From: Defluviitalea raffinosedens
Lineage (GTDB): Bacteria; Bacillota; Clostridia; Lachnospirales; Defluviitaleaceae
Assembly: GCF_016908775.1 (NCBI RefSeq)
Contig: NZ_JAFBEP010000003.1
Location: forward strand, 1 to 64,000
Direction: 5' to 3'
DNA length: 64,000 bases
Below are positions 19,137 through 28,050 of this stretch, piece by piece. Made by a program: the position numbers and the translations under genes. The number at the start of each line of letters is the position of its first letter. The first letter of the stretch is position 1. Below the pieces are notes generated by a model. The model did no database searches, had not been told where the DNA came from, and saw only the letters and a program-made list of their open reading frames with translations.

Positions 19137-20117
19137 CTAAATATAACCGTATAATCCCCTGACAGAAACTTCTCCTGAAAAAACAGTAATAACTTGTCCA
19201 TCTTGCTTTTCTACCATAAGTTCTCCTTCTTTGGACAGATCTACTGCTTTACCGATAAATTCCTCATTTCTATGGATAATTTTTACCTCTTTTCCAAGGG
19301 TTAAACAGTGGTTCTTATATTTTTCAAGCAAATCTTCCATATCTTGATTCTTCATATAGAGTTCATAATATTGTTCAAGGTACATTAAAATGGCTTTTAC
19401 GATCTCTTTTCTGTCATACTCCTTTTCCCCTTCGATTTTTAAAGAGGTAGCAGTATTTTTTAAGTCTTCTGGAAAGGAATCCGTATTCACGTTAATGCCT
19501 ATCCCCAGAATAATATAATTGATTTTTTCCATTTCAGCGCTCATTTCTGTTAATATGCCGCATATTTTTTTATTGTGCAGCACAAGATCATTAGGCCATT
19601 TTATTTGAACCGGAAGTCCTGTTGCCTCCTTTATTCCTTCACAAACCGCAAGTCCTGCCAATAAAGTAATTTTAGAAGCATCTGTAGGTGCAATAGACGG
19701 TCTTAAAATCACCGACATCCATATGCCCGTTCCGGCCGGAGAAATCCAAGTTCTTCCCAGTCTCCCCCTGCCAGCCAACTGTTCCTCCGATATGACTATG
19801 GTACCTTCCTTTTCGCCGCTGGCGGCCAGTTTTTTAGCTTCTTTATTGGTTGAATCGATCTGATGATAATGAACAATCTTTCTTCCCAGCCATTTGGTTT
19901 TTAAATGATATAAAATTTCGTCTTCTGTCAATAAATCAGGAGTTTCCTGAAGTAAATATCCCTTTTTTGTAACGGATTCTATGACATATCCTTCTTCCTT
20001 CAGATGAGAAATAACTTTCCAGATAGCAGTTCTTGAAACACCTAAAACTTTGCTTATTTCTTCTCCGGATACATATCCGTCGGAGTCCTTTAATAATTGC
20101 AGAATTTTTGATTTCAT
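19137..20117 (-). CDS. birA: bifunctional biotin ligase and biotin repressor
   Basis: BirA attaches biotin to carboxylase subunits and, as biotinyl-AMP holoenzyme, represses biotin genes. The 326-residue protein has an N-terminal winged helix (about 1-62, GEEISKVLGVSRTAIWKVI) and the ligase domain with DSTN, the biotinyl-AMP loop GRGRLGRTW (about 117-125), KWPNDL (near 180) and a C-terminal SH3-like domain. With the DNA-binding domain present it is the repressor-type (group II) enzyme. TTAGGAGAG sets the start. No biotin operon is in the window. Confidence 0.96.
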   Translation of the reverse strand: MKSKILQLLKDSDGYVSGEEISKVLGVSRTAIWKVISHLKEEGYVIESVTKKGYLLQETPDLLTEDEILYHLKTKWLGRKIVHYHQIDSTNKEAKKLAASGEKEGTIVISEEQLAGRGRLGRTWISPAGTGIWMSVILRPSIAPTDASKITLLAGLAVCEGIKEATGLPVQIKWPNDLVLHNKKICGILTEMSAEMEKINYIILGIGINVNTDSFPEDLKNTATSLKIEGEKEYDRKEIVKAILMYLEQYYELYMKNQDMEDLLEKYKNHCLTLGKEVKIIHRNEEFIGKAVDLSKEGELMVEKQDGQVITVFSGEVSVRGLYGYI

Positions 20118-20146
20118 CTTGTACTCTCCTAATCTATGTATTGAAA

Positions 20147-20177
20147 CAAAACACTACAGCTTATACTGTAGTGTTTT
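20147..20177 (-). terminator. terminator overlapping the ftsH stop codon
   Basis: Arms AAAACACTACAG and CTGTAGTGTTTT with a TTTTGTTTC tail on the minus strand. The ftsH TAA is in the loop side of the first arm. Confidence 0.82.
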
Positions 20178-22080
20178 CACTGGAAATCTCTGAAATTTCT
20201 TCTTTGGAAGTTTCTGTTTCACTTTGAGAAGTTTCCGATTTTTCTTCCTTCTCTTCAACTTTATTAAATAATTCTGCGAATTCTTTTCCTGATATTTTTT
20301 CTTTTTCCATTAAAAGCTGTGCTGTCTTATGGAGGATATCGATATGATTTCTTAAAATAGCCTGAGCTTCTTCATACGCGTGCTCAATAATCGCTCTGAT
20401 TTCTCTGTCAATCGCTCCTGCCACTGCTTCTCCATAATTTCTTGTATGAGCAAGATCTCTGCCTATAAATACTTCGTCGTTGTCATCTCCAAATTGAATA
20501 GGGCCGAGGCTGCTCATACCGTATTTCGTTACCATATTTCTTGCAATAGCTGTAGCCCGCTCTATATCATTGGAAGCCCCGGTGGTAATATCGTCTAAAA
20601 TAATCTTTTCAGCGGCTCTTCCTCCAAGAAGGCTTATGATTTCCTGTTCCATACGCTTCTTAGTCATATACATTTTGTCTTCTCCAGGAAGAGGCATTGT
20701 ATAACCTCCTGCCATTCCTGTGGGAATAATAGAAATGCTATGAACCGGATCAAGTTCCGTAAGCACCTGATGAATAATCGCATGACCTGCTTCGTGATAT
20801 GCAGTAATTTTCTTTTCTTTTTCAGAAATCACTCGACTCTTCTTTTCAGTACCAATACCAACTTTTACAAATGCCTTCTGAATAGTTTCCATATTGATTG
20901 CGCGTTTACTTTCTCTGGCTGAAAGCAATGCGGCTTCATTAAGTAAATTTTCAAGATCCGCCCCTGTAAAGCCAGCGGTTGTTTGCGCAACTACTTTAAG
21001 ATCTACATCTTCTTCAAGAGGCTTTCCTTTTGCATGGACCTTCAGAATTTCTTCTCTTCCCTTTACATCTGGTCTACCTACTACAACCCTTCTGTCAAAA
21101 CGGCCGGGACGGAGCAACGCAGGGTCAAGTATATCCGCTCTGTTAGTCGCTGCGATAACAATAACCCCTTCATTCACTCCGAAACCATCCATCTCAACAA
21201 GTAATTGGTTCAGAGTTTGTTCTCTTTCATCATGGCCTCCTCCAAGACCTGCTCCCCGCCTTCTTCCTACGGCGTCAATTTCATCTATGAAAACGATACA
21301 TGGAGAATTTTTCTTAGCCTGTTCAAAGAGGTCTCTTACCCTGGAAGCTCCTACCCCTACGAACATTTCAACAAAGTCTGAACCGGAAATACTAAAAAAC
21401 GGAACTCCCGCTTCTCCAGCTACAGCCTTTGCCAGCAAGGTTTTACCTGTTCCCGGAGGTCCTACCAAAAGAACACCTTTAGGGATTCTCGCTCCCAGTT
21501 CAACATATTTTCTGGGCTGTTTTAAAAAGTCAACAATTTCTTTTAATTCTTCTTTTTCTTCATCTAATCCTGCTACATTATTAAAAGTAACTTTTTTCTT
21601 ATCATCTACAACCATTTTAGCACGGCTTTTACCAAAACTCATTACCCGGCTTCCGCCGCCGCCCCCTTGTACTTGCTGCATAATGAATATTAGCAGAATC
21701 ACCACTAATACCATAATAACAAGGGAAGGTAAAAGCTGTATGAACCAATTGGGCCGGCTAACTGAATAAGTAACAATTTGTGTATTTTCTTCAAACTGCT
21801 CAATACGTTCCATAAAATGATCCACACTGGGAACACTAATAACAACCAGATCTCCGTTTTTCAGAGTCGCTTTGACTTCTGCTCCTCTGGAATCGGCATC
21901 AGGATAAATGTCTAATCTTTTAACTTCTTCATTTTGCAGATTTTTAATCAATTGATCATAAGTAACCTGATTTTCAGGACTATTAGGGATACTATTTGTA
22001 GTAAAAATCACAGCTAAAATGATGATAATAAAAATCAGCATATATAAGCTGAGCCCTTTAAAATATTTTTTCAAACCCAT
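20161..22080 (-). CDS. ftsH: ATP-dependent zinc metalloprotease FtsH
   Basis: FtsH is the membrane AAA+ protease for misfolded membrane proteins and some regulators. The 639-residue protein has two N-terminal membrane segments (about 9-27 and 112-133) around an external loop, then the AAA module: Walker A GPPGTGKT (near 207), Walker [10 protein letters not shown], second region of homology [18 protein letters not shown], and the zinc site HEAGH (near 430). The acidic, Ser/Glu-rich C-terminal tail is family-typical. GGAAGGAGG precedes the ATG. It follows hpt and tilS, a conserved Firmicutes order, but also has a promoter of its own. Confidence 0.98.
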   Translation of the reverse strand: MGLKKYFKGLSLYMLIFIIIILAVIFTTNSIPNSPENQVTYDQLIKNLQNEEVKRLDIYPDADSRGAEVKATLKNGDLVVISVPSVDHFMERIEQFEENTQIVTYSVSRPNWFIQLLPSLVIMVLVVILLIFIMQQVQGGGGGSRVMSFGKSRAKMVVDDKKKVTFNNVAGLDEEKEELKEIVDFLKQPRKYVELGARIPKGVLLVGPPGTGKTLLAKAVAGEAGVPFFSISGSDFVEMFVGVGASRVRDLFEQAKKNSPCIVFIDEIDAVGRRRGAGLGGGHDEREQTLNQLLVEMDGFGVNEGVIVIAATNRADILDPALLRPGRFDRRVVVGRPDVKGREEILKVHAKGKPLEEDVDLKVVAQTTAGFTGADLENLLNEAALLSARESKRAINMETIQKAFVKVGIGTEKKSRVISEKEKKITAYHEAGHAIIHQVLTELDPVHSISIIPTGMAGGYTMPLPGEDKMYMTKKRMEQEIISLLGGRAAEKIILDDITTGASNDIERATAIARNMVTKYGMSSLGPIQFGDDNDEVFIGRDLAHTRNYGEAVAGAIDREIRAIIEHAYEEAQAILRNHIDILHKTAQLLMEKEKISGKEFAELFNKVEEKEEKSETSQSETETSKEEISEISSENTTV

Positions 22081-22145
22081 TCCTCCTTCCTGTCTCTAAA
22101 AATGCCCTAGGCACCTCGTACAGTTATAAACTTTGCCATCATATT

Positions 22146-22174
22146 ATGATACCATACTAATCCAAGGAGTGCAA
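22146..22174 (-). promoter_or_regulatory. sigma-A promoter of ftsH
   Basis: TTGCAC, 17-bp spacer, TATCAT on the minus strand, in the gap between hpt and ftsH. It allows ftsH to be transcribed separately from tilS-hpt. Confidence 0.55.
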
Positions 22175-22190
22175 GAAAGCCCCCGGATGC

Positions 22191-22718
22191 TTATTCTTCC
22201 GTATCTCTCATCACAGCTATATATGGAAGATTTCTGTACTTTTGCATATAATCAAGACCATATCCCAGAACAAATTCATCAGGAATCGTAAAGCCTACAT
22301 AGTCTACTTTAACATCGGATACTCTTTGCTCTGGTTTATCCAGAAGGGTACAGATACGAAGGCTGGCCGGTTTTCTGTTGTTTAAAGTCTTAACTAAATA
22401 ACTTAGGGTACGACCTGAATCAATAATATCTTCAACAATCAACACATGTTTCCCTTCTATAGGTTCATCCAGGTCTTTTACAATTTTTACAACCCCACTG
22501 CTTGTCATTTCATTGCCATAACTGGATACTGCCATAAAATCCATCTCTAACGGAAGATCGATCTCTTTAGAAAGATCCACCATAAACATAACTCCACCTT
22601 TTAAAACACATATTAAGCAAATTTCTTTTCCGGAATAATCCCTGGTAATTTGCTGTCCCAATTCCTTAATGCGATTTTTAATTTTTTCCTCTGAAATCAG
22701 TACGTCTAGTTGCTTCAT
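22191..22718 (-). CDS. hpt: hypoxanthine phosphoribosyltransferase
   Basis: Hpt salvages hypoxanthine and guanine to IMP and GMP with PRPP. The 175-residue protein has the PRPP-binding motif [14 protein letters not shown] (about 92-105, acidic pair E96-D97), the flexible-loop MAVSSYGN and the base-recognition end [11 protein letters not shown]. It lies 48 bp after tilS. In Bacillus the TilS-Hpt pair also acts together as a regulator of ftsH; here the gene order is the same. Confidence 0.97.
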   Translation of the reverse strand: MKQLDVLISEEKIKNRIKELGQQITRDYSGKEICLICVLKGGVMFMVDLSKEIDLPLEMDFMAVSSYGNEMTSSGVVKIVKDLDEPIEGKHVLIVEDIIDSGRTLSYLVKTLNNRKPASLRICTLLDKPEQRVSDVKVDYVGFTIPDEFVLGYGLDYMQKYRNLPYIAVMRDTEE

Positions 22719-22766
22719 TACAATGTTCCTCCCATTTTACAAATAAATAAATGTCATCATTATATC

Positions 22767-24167
22767 TCATACTTCATCTTTAGTCAAAGGAATCCACCTT
22801 ACCTGTAAAACTTTTTCCGTGGATGAAGTAATTTTATAAGCATCGCTATACCGATAACCAATCACCCAAAGAATTTTATTCCCATCTGCCAGTAAGGGAA
22901 TCCTGTCTCTTTCATCCCTTGGAATTTTTTCATCAATGAAAAAATCCTTAAGTTTTTTGGTTCCATTTTTAAGAAGAATACGGTCTCCAGGCTGTTTCGT
23001 TCTAATATGCAGACCAGTTTCTATTTTATCATAGTCAAAACTTTTCGTACAGGTATTCTGATGAGATAAGTTAAAATTCTCTTTATCCAGTACGATTACT
23101 TCCACCTTAGCATTCAATTCTTTTACAAATATGGTTGAAGGTACAGAAACATCGTAGCAAAATCCTTCAAAAAGTTCTTCTCCTGCCTGAAATATTAAAT
23201 CTTCATACTGCCTTTTTACAATGATATCATTAGGCAGACAAAGCTTTTTACCCGTACCTTTCCTGCTTAATTCAATAACGTCCAGAACATGGTTTAAGTC
23301 GATGTTTTTCAACTGTCCCCTTAACCTTTCCAGAACGATTCTTATGATTCGCTTTTGAAGGACAGGATGATATGAGCAAAACAAAGGATTATCCAGTATT
23401 ACAAGATGGGCTTTTTCTTCTTTGATACAGAGCTTGAGATGCTTGTTTGCCTCATCGTTTAAAAAGCTTTCTTCTTCCCTGAGGAGGGTGCTCATATTGT
23501 ATAGGGTCTTAACAATATTTGGATTGAAATTTTTTTTAATAAAAGGAATCAGTTCATTGCGTATTTTATTTCGGGTGTATATGTTGAGTGCATTGGTATA
23601 ATCTTGTCTATAATGTATATGATTTTCCAGGCAGTATTGTTCGATCTCATCCCTGGTAAATTCGAGCAAGGGCCTTATTATATGGTCCCTGACCGGAGTA
23701 ATGCCTCCTAATCCCTTCATGCCACTGCCTCTAAACAACTGCATTAATACCGTTTCTGCCTGGTCATTCATATTATGGGCCACTGCAATTTTGTCCCCGT
23801 GGGTTTCTTCTCTCACTTTTTCAAAGATCTCGTACCGAACTGCTCTGCCAGCTTCTTCTTCACTGCATTTTCTTTTTAAAGCCTCTTTTTTCACATCTAT
23901 GTTATATATAAAGCATGGAATATCCCATGTTTTACATATGTCACGAACATAAGCTGCATCCTCTTCAGCTTCTTTGCCCCGTATTCCGTGGTTGATATGA
24001 ACAGCAGTTATTTTAAATGGAACAATCCGGGATACTTGCTTTAACAGATGAAGCAGACACATGGAATCTGCTCCTCCGGACACCCCGACTATTATATTAT
24101 TATCTTTTTGTATCATATTATATTCTTTTATAATTTTATAAATCCTCTGTAACATAGGCACACCCAT
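22767..24167 (-). CDS. tilS: tRNA(Ile)-lysidine synthase
   Basis: TilS puts lysidine at position 34 of tRNA-Ile(CAU), changing its codon and amino-acid identity. The 466-residue protein has the PP-loop SGGADS at 29-34, an ATPase core (about 20-210), a central helical part and the C-terminal TilS domain with GTKKLKDFFIDEKIPRDERD. The start is uncertain: ATG 24167 (as listed) has a poor ribosome site, ATG 24155 has only GATGGGTG. The promoter at 24191-24219 supports a start in this zone, and the leader would be short. Confidence 0.95.
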   Translation of the reverse strand: MGVPMLQRIYKIIKEYNMIQKDNNIIVGVSGGADSMCLLHLLKQVSRIVPFKITAVHINHGIRGKEAEEDAAYVRDICKTWDIPCFIYNIDVKKEALKRKCSEEEAGRAVRYEIFEKVREETHGDKIAVAHNMNDQAETVLMQLFRGSGMKGLGGITPVRDHIIRPLLEFTRDEIEQYCLENHIHYRQDYTNALNIYTRNKIRNELIPFIKKNFNPNIVKTLYNMSTLLREEESFLNDEANKHLKLCIKEEKAHLVILDNPLFCSYHPVLQKRIIRIVLERLRGQLKNIDLNHVLDVIELSRKGTGKKLCLPNDIIVKRQYEDLIFQAGEELFEGFCYDVSVPSTIFVKELNAKVEVIVLDKENFNLSHQNTCTKSFDYDKIETGLHIRTKQPGDRILLKNGTKKLKDFFIDEKIPRDERDRIPLLADGNKILWVIGYRYSDAYKITSSTEKVLQVRWIPLTKDEV

Positions 24168-24190
24168 CAGAAAAATAGTTTTATATTTAG

Positions 24191-24219
24191 ATGATACAAA
24201 ATGCGTTATATAAATGCAA
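24191..24219 (-). promoter_or_regulatory. sigma-A promoter of tilS-hpt
   Basis: TTGCAT, 17-bp spacer, TATCAT on the minus strand, 24 bp before the listed tilS start. Confidence 0.55.
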
Positions 24220-24237
24220 GTGTCGTACTAAAAATAG

Positions 24238-24268
24238 TAAAAAAGCAGTGCACAATTCGTACACCGCC
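24238..24268 (-). terminator. terminator of the small gene downstream of spoIIE
   Basis: Nine-pair stem GCGGTGTAC with GTGCACTGC (two G-T pairs), loop GAATT, then six T on the minus strand. It separates this gene from tilS. Confidence 0.75.
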
Positions 24269-24299
24269 CAAAAACTATGTATTCACTTAGATGCTGTCA

Positions 24300-24578
24300 T
24301 CAGAAAATCTGGGATGCAAAATAGATAAAGAGTACAATACTTAAAAACAAACAGCCGTTTAAGATCCAATCTGTACTCCGTTTTTTAAGTTTTCTGCCGG
24401 AGTATATCGGTTTGCTTTTTTTCATATAATTTCCGATGATTTTTTCTGCTTCAGCAACAATATCCTTTGGCATTCTATTAGGATTTACATCTTTATTCAA
24501 GATGAAAATGGCCTTTTCGTACCAACCACCCTTGTCATTTTCAATAAATACCACTCGGCCGTTAGAAAAATATTCCAT
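24300..24578 (-). CDS. small tail-anchored membrane protein, function unknown
   Basis: A 92-residue protein: a soluble part starting MEYFSNGRVVFIENDKGGWYEKAIFILN, a basic region (KKSKPIYSGRKLKKRS) and one C-terminal membrane segment (about residues 73-90). The start at 24578 is set by GGAGG seven bases before it. It lies 72 bp after spoIIE, between a possible sigma-E-type promoter and a terminator, so it may be its own unit. The topology suggests a cytoplasmic domain held at the membrane. No family recognised. Confidence 0.7.
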   Translation of the reverse strand: MEYFSNGRVVFIENDKGGWYEKAIFILNKDVNPNRMPKDIVAEAEKIIGNYMKKSKPIYSGRKLKKRSTDWILNGCLFLSIVLFIYFASQIF

Positions 24579-24632
24579 AGGAAAACCTCCATCATACTTT
24601 ATGTTCATGGATAAGTTTTCCCTATATTTGTC

Positions 24633-24662
24633 ATTATATGCATGTAAAAATCACAAATATTT
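24633..24662 (-). promoter_or_regulatory. possible sigma-E-like promoter at the spoIIE 3' end
   Basis: The minus strand reads AAATATT, 15-bp spacer, CATATAAT, one mismatch from the sigma-E -10 and one from the -35. It overlaps the spoIIE stop region and would serve the small membrane gene. Weak evidence. Confidence 0.3.
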
Positions 24663-27047
24663 TTCCCACACCTTAGCGACTAAAATCGTCATGTCATCTT
24701 CTATTTCATGATCAGAATTCTCTTTTGCAATGTTTAAAAGATAATCAGCAATATACTCTGGTTGGTTGGTATCTATGCCTTTCAGGATCTCGCTGAACCA
24801 TTTTTCTTTTTCTATGATGTCTTTCTTGGAGTCTAAAACCCCATCCGTCACCATAACAATAATGTCTCCGTCTTTTAGTTTCTTCTTGGTGACATCAATA
24901 TCTACATTGCTCAGCATGCCTACCGGCAGGGAAGAAGAACCAATAACTTCTACCATTTCTCCTCGTTTTATGAATGCTGAAGCGGCTCCAATTTTAACAA
25001 ATTCCGCAACTCCTGTATACAAATCGATAATCGTCATATCGAGGGTTGAAAAGAAATCCTCGTTGGATTTTAAAACCAGTACGGAATTGATCATTTTAAT
25101 GGCCAGATCCTTGTCAAATCCTGATTCTATGAATTCTTCCAGAAGTTCTATGGCTGCACTGCTTTCTTCGCTGGCTTTATTGCCGGTCCCCATGCCATCA
25201 GAGAGAGCTAAAAGATATTGGCCGTTCTTTATTTCCATAAAGGAATAATTATCTCCCGATATGGCATTGCTTTCTTTTGATTCTCTGGCTACTCCTGTCA
25301 TAATCCTGAATTTTTCTTCTTCGATGAGTTTCATCTTACATTTGTCTTTGCTGCAAATGCCAACACATCCACTGTCTATGACTTTCATTCTCCTGCCCAG
25401 AATCTTACTTACTACAGGCAGAATATTTTTTGTACACAGCCGCTTCCCTTTGCAAGGAGAATGCTCAATCACCACTTCGTATTTATTTTGACGGTTCAAA
25501 ACTACGATTACATCAGATACAATAATTTTTTCCCGGTCCAGTTCTACTTTAATGGCTTGTTCCAGTTCTTCTTTGAAATAAACTTCTCCGTATACTTCCA
25601 TTGCTAAATTGCCAATGATGGATGAAACCCCTTTTAATTGCTCTGATACCAATTCCCTGCTTTCCACTATTCTGTTATGCCAAAGCAGGTTTAATTTATA
25701 CAGTTCAAACATCCTGTTGGTCGTATCAGTAAATACATCTACCCTTAAACATTTATCCACAAAATCTTGCGGAATATCACTAAGGTCGATTCGGGATTTT
25801 CTTTCTGCAGCGGATAAAATGCTAAATACAGTTTGGTATGTATTATAAAAATCAGTCTCCCAGCAATGGGAACACAAACCGCAATCCTTGCATACTCTGG
25901 AAGCAACATCTTCAATCAGCATGGATACATCCCGCTGATTTAAACTGGTCTTTTTTCTGGAAATATTAGAAAATGTCCTGGATAATTTTAAAAAAGCATT
26001 GGAAAACGCTTCTAGTTGCTGCGCTGTAATGTCTCTTATGCGTTTATAATAAACTTCTTGCCCTGTTTCAGATTCATTGTTTATAAACTGTTTAATATAG
26101 GTTATAACTCCTTTAGGGAAAGTAAAAAACAGAATACTGGCTGCAATAATGGGTTTTAAAAAATCATAGGTAATCGCTGTGCCCTCAAAATAAAAAGAAA
26201 CGATCATCTGTCCTAGTAAAAAGCCTATACCGCTCCCTATTCGTCCGATGTCTTTAAAGAGTCCAGTAATCATCCCGGATATACCTAAAACCCCAATAGA
26301 TCCTGCAGGCATTACCCCAATAAGGGTTAGTATAGTTCCAATCACAATGCCTACAGTTCCTCCTATAGAAGGTCCTCCTATAAATCCAAATAGTAAAACC
26401 AGGAATATACTAATCACTTCTCGAAAATAAATTCCACTGACAGAAAAATCAATAACACCAGCAATGGCTGTCCCAAAAATTAAAATCAAACTGATAATTT
26501 CTTCATTGCTTAAAATCGTTCTTTTTAAGGAACCTTTTATACATGAAATTGCACTGCCATATATGTACGCAGCTGTAAAAACAAAAATGCTTTCTAAAAC
26601 TGCTACAATCAAATAGTAGCCCGAAAAACCATTAATAGCCGCAGTTAGTATACCCATGGCAAAGCAGGAACCCATGGCAAGAACAGCTTGTACAATTTTA
26701 GTTGGCTTATAGCCCCTGGCTTCTACCAAATACTGAAATACAAGCATTAAAACAAAAGTTCCGATATATTTTGAAGACAAAACAGAGTCTCTTACACTTA
26801 AAACGCCTGCACAAGTGAATAAAAGCAACCAAATTCGATTGGCCTTCGCAGGCAAACCTGCAGCAAAATAAGCAATGCTTAGAGGAAGTAAATTGGTAAA
26901 AAGAATGACTCTGGAAATTGTAAATCCTACAAGATCAATGAATAAGTCCTTATAAGTTACGTCCAGGAAAAAATTTTTCCAATGGATGGTTTTTTTCGCT
27001 TTCGGCAGATCTACTTTCTTAAATGTACTATATTCTACGCGTTCCAT
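24651..27047 (-). CDS. spoIIE: stage II sporulation protein E (serine phosphatase)
   Basis: SpoIIE dephosphorylates the anti-anti-sigma factor SpoIIAA and so switches on sigma-F in the forespore; it also works at the polar septum. The 798-residue protein has about ten N-terminal membrane segments (to about residue 320), a central regulatory region with a cysteine-rich stretch (CKDCGLCSHCW), and a C-terminal PP2C phosphatase domain with LALSDGMGTGNKASEES and MVTDGVLDS. The start is ATG 27047 after AGGGAGGGG; the frame extends 36 codons further, through the promoter. It lies just downstream of a tRNA cluster, as in B. subtilis. Confidence 0.96.
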   Translation of the reverse strand: MERVEYSTFKKVDLPKAKKTIHWKNFFLDVTYKDLFIDLVGFTISRVILFTNLLPLSIAYFAAGLPAKANRIWLLLFTCAGVLSVRDSVLSSKYIGTFVLMLVFQYLVEARGYKPTKIVQAVLAMGSCFAMGILTAAINGFSGYYLIVAVLESIFVFTAAYIYGSAISCIKGSLKRTILSNEEIISLILIFGTAIAGVIDFSVSGIYFREVISIFLVLLFGFIGGPSIGGTVGIVIGTILTLIGVMPAGSIGVLGISGMITGLFKDIGRIGSGIGFLLGQMIVSFYFEGTAITYDFLKPIIAASILFFTFPKGVITYIKQFINNESETGQEVYYKRIRDITAQQLEAFSNAFLKLSRTFSNISRKKTSLNQRDVSMLIEDVASRVCKDCGLCSHCWETDFYNTYQTVFSILSAAERKSRIDLSDIPQDFVDKCLRVDVFTDTTNRMFELYKLNLLWHNRIVESRELVSEQLKGVSSIIGNLAMEVYGEVYFKEELEQAIKVELDREKIIVSDVIVVLNRQNKYEVVIEHSPCKGKRLCTKNILPVVSKILGRRMKVIDSGCVGICSKDKCKMKLIEEEKFRIMTGVARESKESNAISGDNYSFMEIKNGQYLLALSDGMGTGNKASEESSAAIELLEEFIESGFDKDLAIKMINSVLVLKSNEDFFSTLDMTIIDLYTGVAEFVKIGAASAFIKRGEMVEVIGSSSLPVGMLSNVDIDVTKKKLKDGDIIVMVTDGVLDSKKDIIEKEKWFSEILKGIDTNQPEYIADYLLNIAKENSDHEIEDDMTILVAKVWEKYL

Positions 27048-27080
27048 ATTTATCGTACCCCTCCCTATTTTTGCTTTTTC

Positions 27081-27113
27081 ATTATAATAGAAAGGGATTA
27101 AATTATTTGTCAC
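27081..27113 (-). promoter_or_regulatory. spoIIE promoter with a 21-bp spacer
   Basis: The minus strand has -35 GTGACA (27108-27113), a 21-bp spacer and -10 TATAAT (27081-27086), 34 bp before the ATG. The B. subtilis spoIIE promoter is known for the same abnormal 21-bp spacing and needs Spo0A. TGACAAA at the -35 is one mismatch from the 0A box TGNCGAA. Confidence 0.6.
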
Positions 27114-27303
27114 TATCTGGAAACTCATCCAAAAACCTTTAGACAACTTGTCCATCCATTTTACAAAAACTAAAAATACATACCTCTTGAATGCTGTTTT
27201 TTGTATATAACTGATGGTTTGATGAAACTCTTGATAGTACTTTCTTCATATGGATCCTGTAAAAACACAAGAAAGCAACACGTTTTACTTGTGAAATATA
27301 AAA

Positions 27304-27341
27304 GTTGGCATAGGAAACTCGGAGAAATTTCCTATGCCAAC
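27304..27341. repeat. dispersed hairpin repeat, copy D (hairpin only)
   Basis: Arms GTTGGCATAGGAAA and TTTCCTATGCCAAC around a short loop with the shared CGGA. It matches the hairpin end of copies A-C (CATAGGAAAT...TTCCTATG) but lacks the rest of the element. Confidence 0.6.
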
Positions 27342-27344
27342 AAC

Positions 27345-27383
27345 AAAAAAAAGATATATGCAAAGATTTGCATATATCTTTTT
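27345..27383 (-). terminator. terminator of the tRNA operon
   Basis: Arms AAAAGATATATGCAAA and TTTGCATATATCTTTT, with a run of eight T on the minus strand, 4 bp after tRNA-Val. Confidence 0.85.
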
Positions 27384-27386
27384 AGA

Positions 27387-27459
27387 TGGGCGCAATAGGG
27401 CTCGAACCTATGACCCCCTGCTTGTAAGGCAGGTGCTCTCCCAGCTGAGCTATGCGCCC
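27387..27459 (-). tRNA. tRNA-Val (anticodon TAC)
   Basis: A full cloverleaf: acceptor GGGCGCA with TGCGCCC, D arm AGCTCAGCTGGGAGAGC, anticodon loop CTTACAA, T arm with GGTTCGAGCC. The 3' CCA is not encoded. Third in the fMet-Met-Val operon. Confidence 0.95.
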
Positions 27460-27462
27460 TTA

Positions 27463-27539
27463 TGGTAGCGGAGGACGGAGTCGAACCGCCGACACTACGG
27501 GTATGAACCGTATGCTCTAGCCAACTGAGCTACTCCGCC
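27463..27539 (-). tRNA. tRNA-Met (elongator, anticodon CAT)
   Basis: Cloverleaf with D arm AGCTCAGTTGGCTAGAGC, anticodon loop GTTCATACC and T loop GGTTCGACTCC; CCA encoded. The acceptor stem starts with a G1-U72 wobble pair (GGCGGAG with CTCCGCT). The A-U/G-C features of an initiator are absent, so it is an elongator. Because the anticodon is CAT, a tRNA-Ile precursor for TilS is a less likely alternative. Confidence 0.9.
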
Positions 27540-27546
27540 ACATTTT

Positions 27547-27623
<77 letters not shown>

Positions 27624-27649
27624 ACGAAAAACATAACTGACAATGTTAT

Positions 27650-27678
27650 ATTATAAAGAGCTTTTGAGGGTTTGTCAA
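27650..27678 (-). promoter_or_regulatory. consensus promoter of the tRNA operon
   Basis: TTGACA, 17-bp spacer, TATAAT on the minus strand, 27 bp before tRNA-fMet. Both hexamers are perfect, as expected for stable RNA. Confidence 0.88.
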
Positions 27679-27688
27679 GTATAAATTT

Positions 27689-27982
27689 TTATTCAGTTTT
27701 TTCCATAAATACAATTTCATCTTCTTTTACCATGCCCAGTTTTTCTCTTGCCACTTTTTCTACATAGATGTCTGATTGAATATACTCTTTTTCTTTTAAA
27801 AGCAATTCCTGCTCTTCTTGGGCCAATTGAATTTTTTCACTGTATTCTGCTTTTTGTTTTTCCAGACCCCTGTTAATTTTTTGCAGATCATAAGTTTTAA
27901 ATGCAATCATCCCAAAAAACATAGCTAAGAATAAAACATTCCAGCTAATAAAGCGTTTCTTTTGTCTTTTTCTCCTACTCAA
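27689..27982 (-). CDS. divIC: septum formation initiator, DivIC/FtsB family
   Basis: A 97-residue bitopic division protein: basic N-terminus (SRRKRQKKR), one membrane segment (about 14-32) and an extracytoplasmic coiled coil (GLEKQKAEYSEKIQLAQEEQELLLKEKEYIQSD) ending in the DivIC-type motif EKVAREKLGMVKEDEIVF. It works with FtsL and DivIB in the divisome. The start is taken as TTG 27982, seven bases after GAGGGG; the frame extends 14 codons further. It follows yabQ, as in Bacillus, but is split from it by about 240 bp holding repeat copy A. Confidence 0.93.
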   Translation of the reverse strand: MSRRKRQKKRFISWNVLFLAMFFGMIAFKTYDLQKINRGLEKQKAEYSEKIQLAQEEQELLLKEKEYIQSDIYVEKVAREKLGMVKEDEIVFMEKTE

Positions 27983-28050
27983 TACAATCCCCTCTTTGCC
28001 CCTCTTGATCATCCAGTGCATCAACTCTTCATACAGTATTTAAACAAAAA

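Larger units (their letters stand above)
27048..27386. other. spoIIE leader and tRNA-operon tail region
   Basis: No gene. It contains the spoIIE ribosome site and promoter (27081-27113), a possible second Spo0A-like box (27139-27146, TTGTCTAA on the minus strand), hairpin-only copy D of the dispersed repeat (27304-27341) and the tRNA-operon terminator (27345-27383). Confidence 0.75.

Noticed and set aside
20894-21769. A 291-codon open frame antisense to ftsH
   Set aside because: It lies wholly inside a strongly conserved gene on the other strand, is serine-, proline- and threonine-rich as expected for a shadow, and has no ribosome site.
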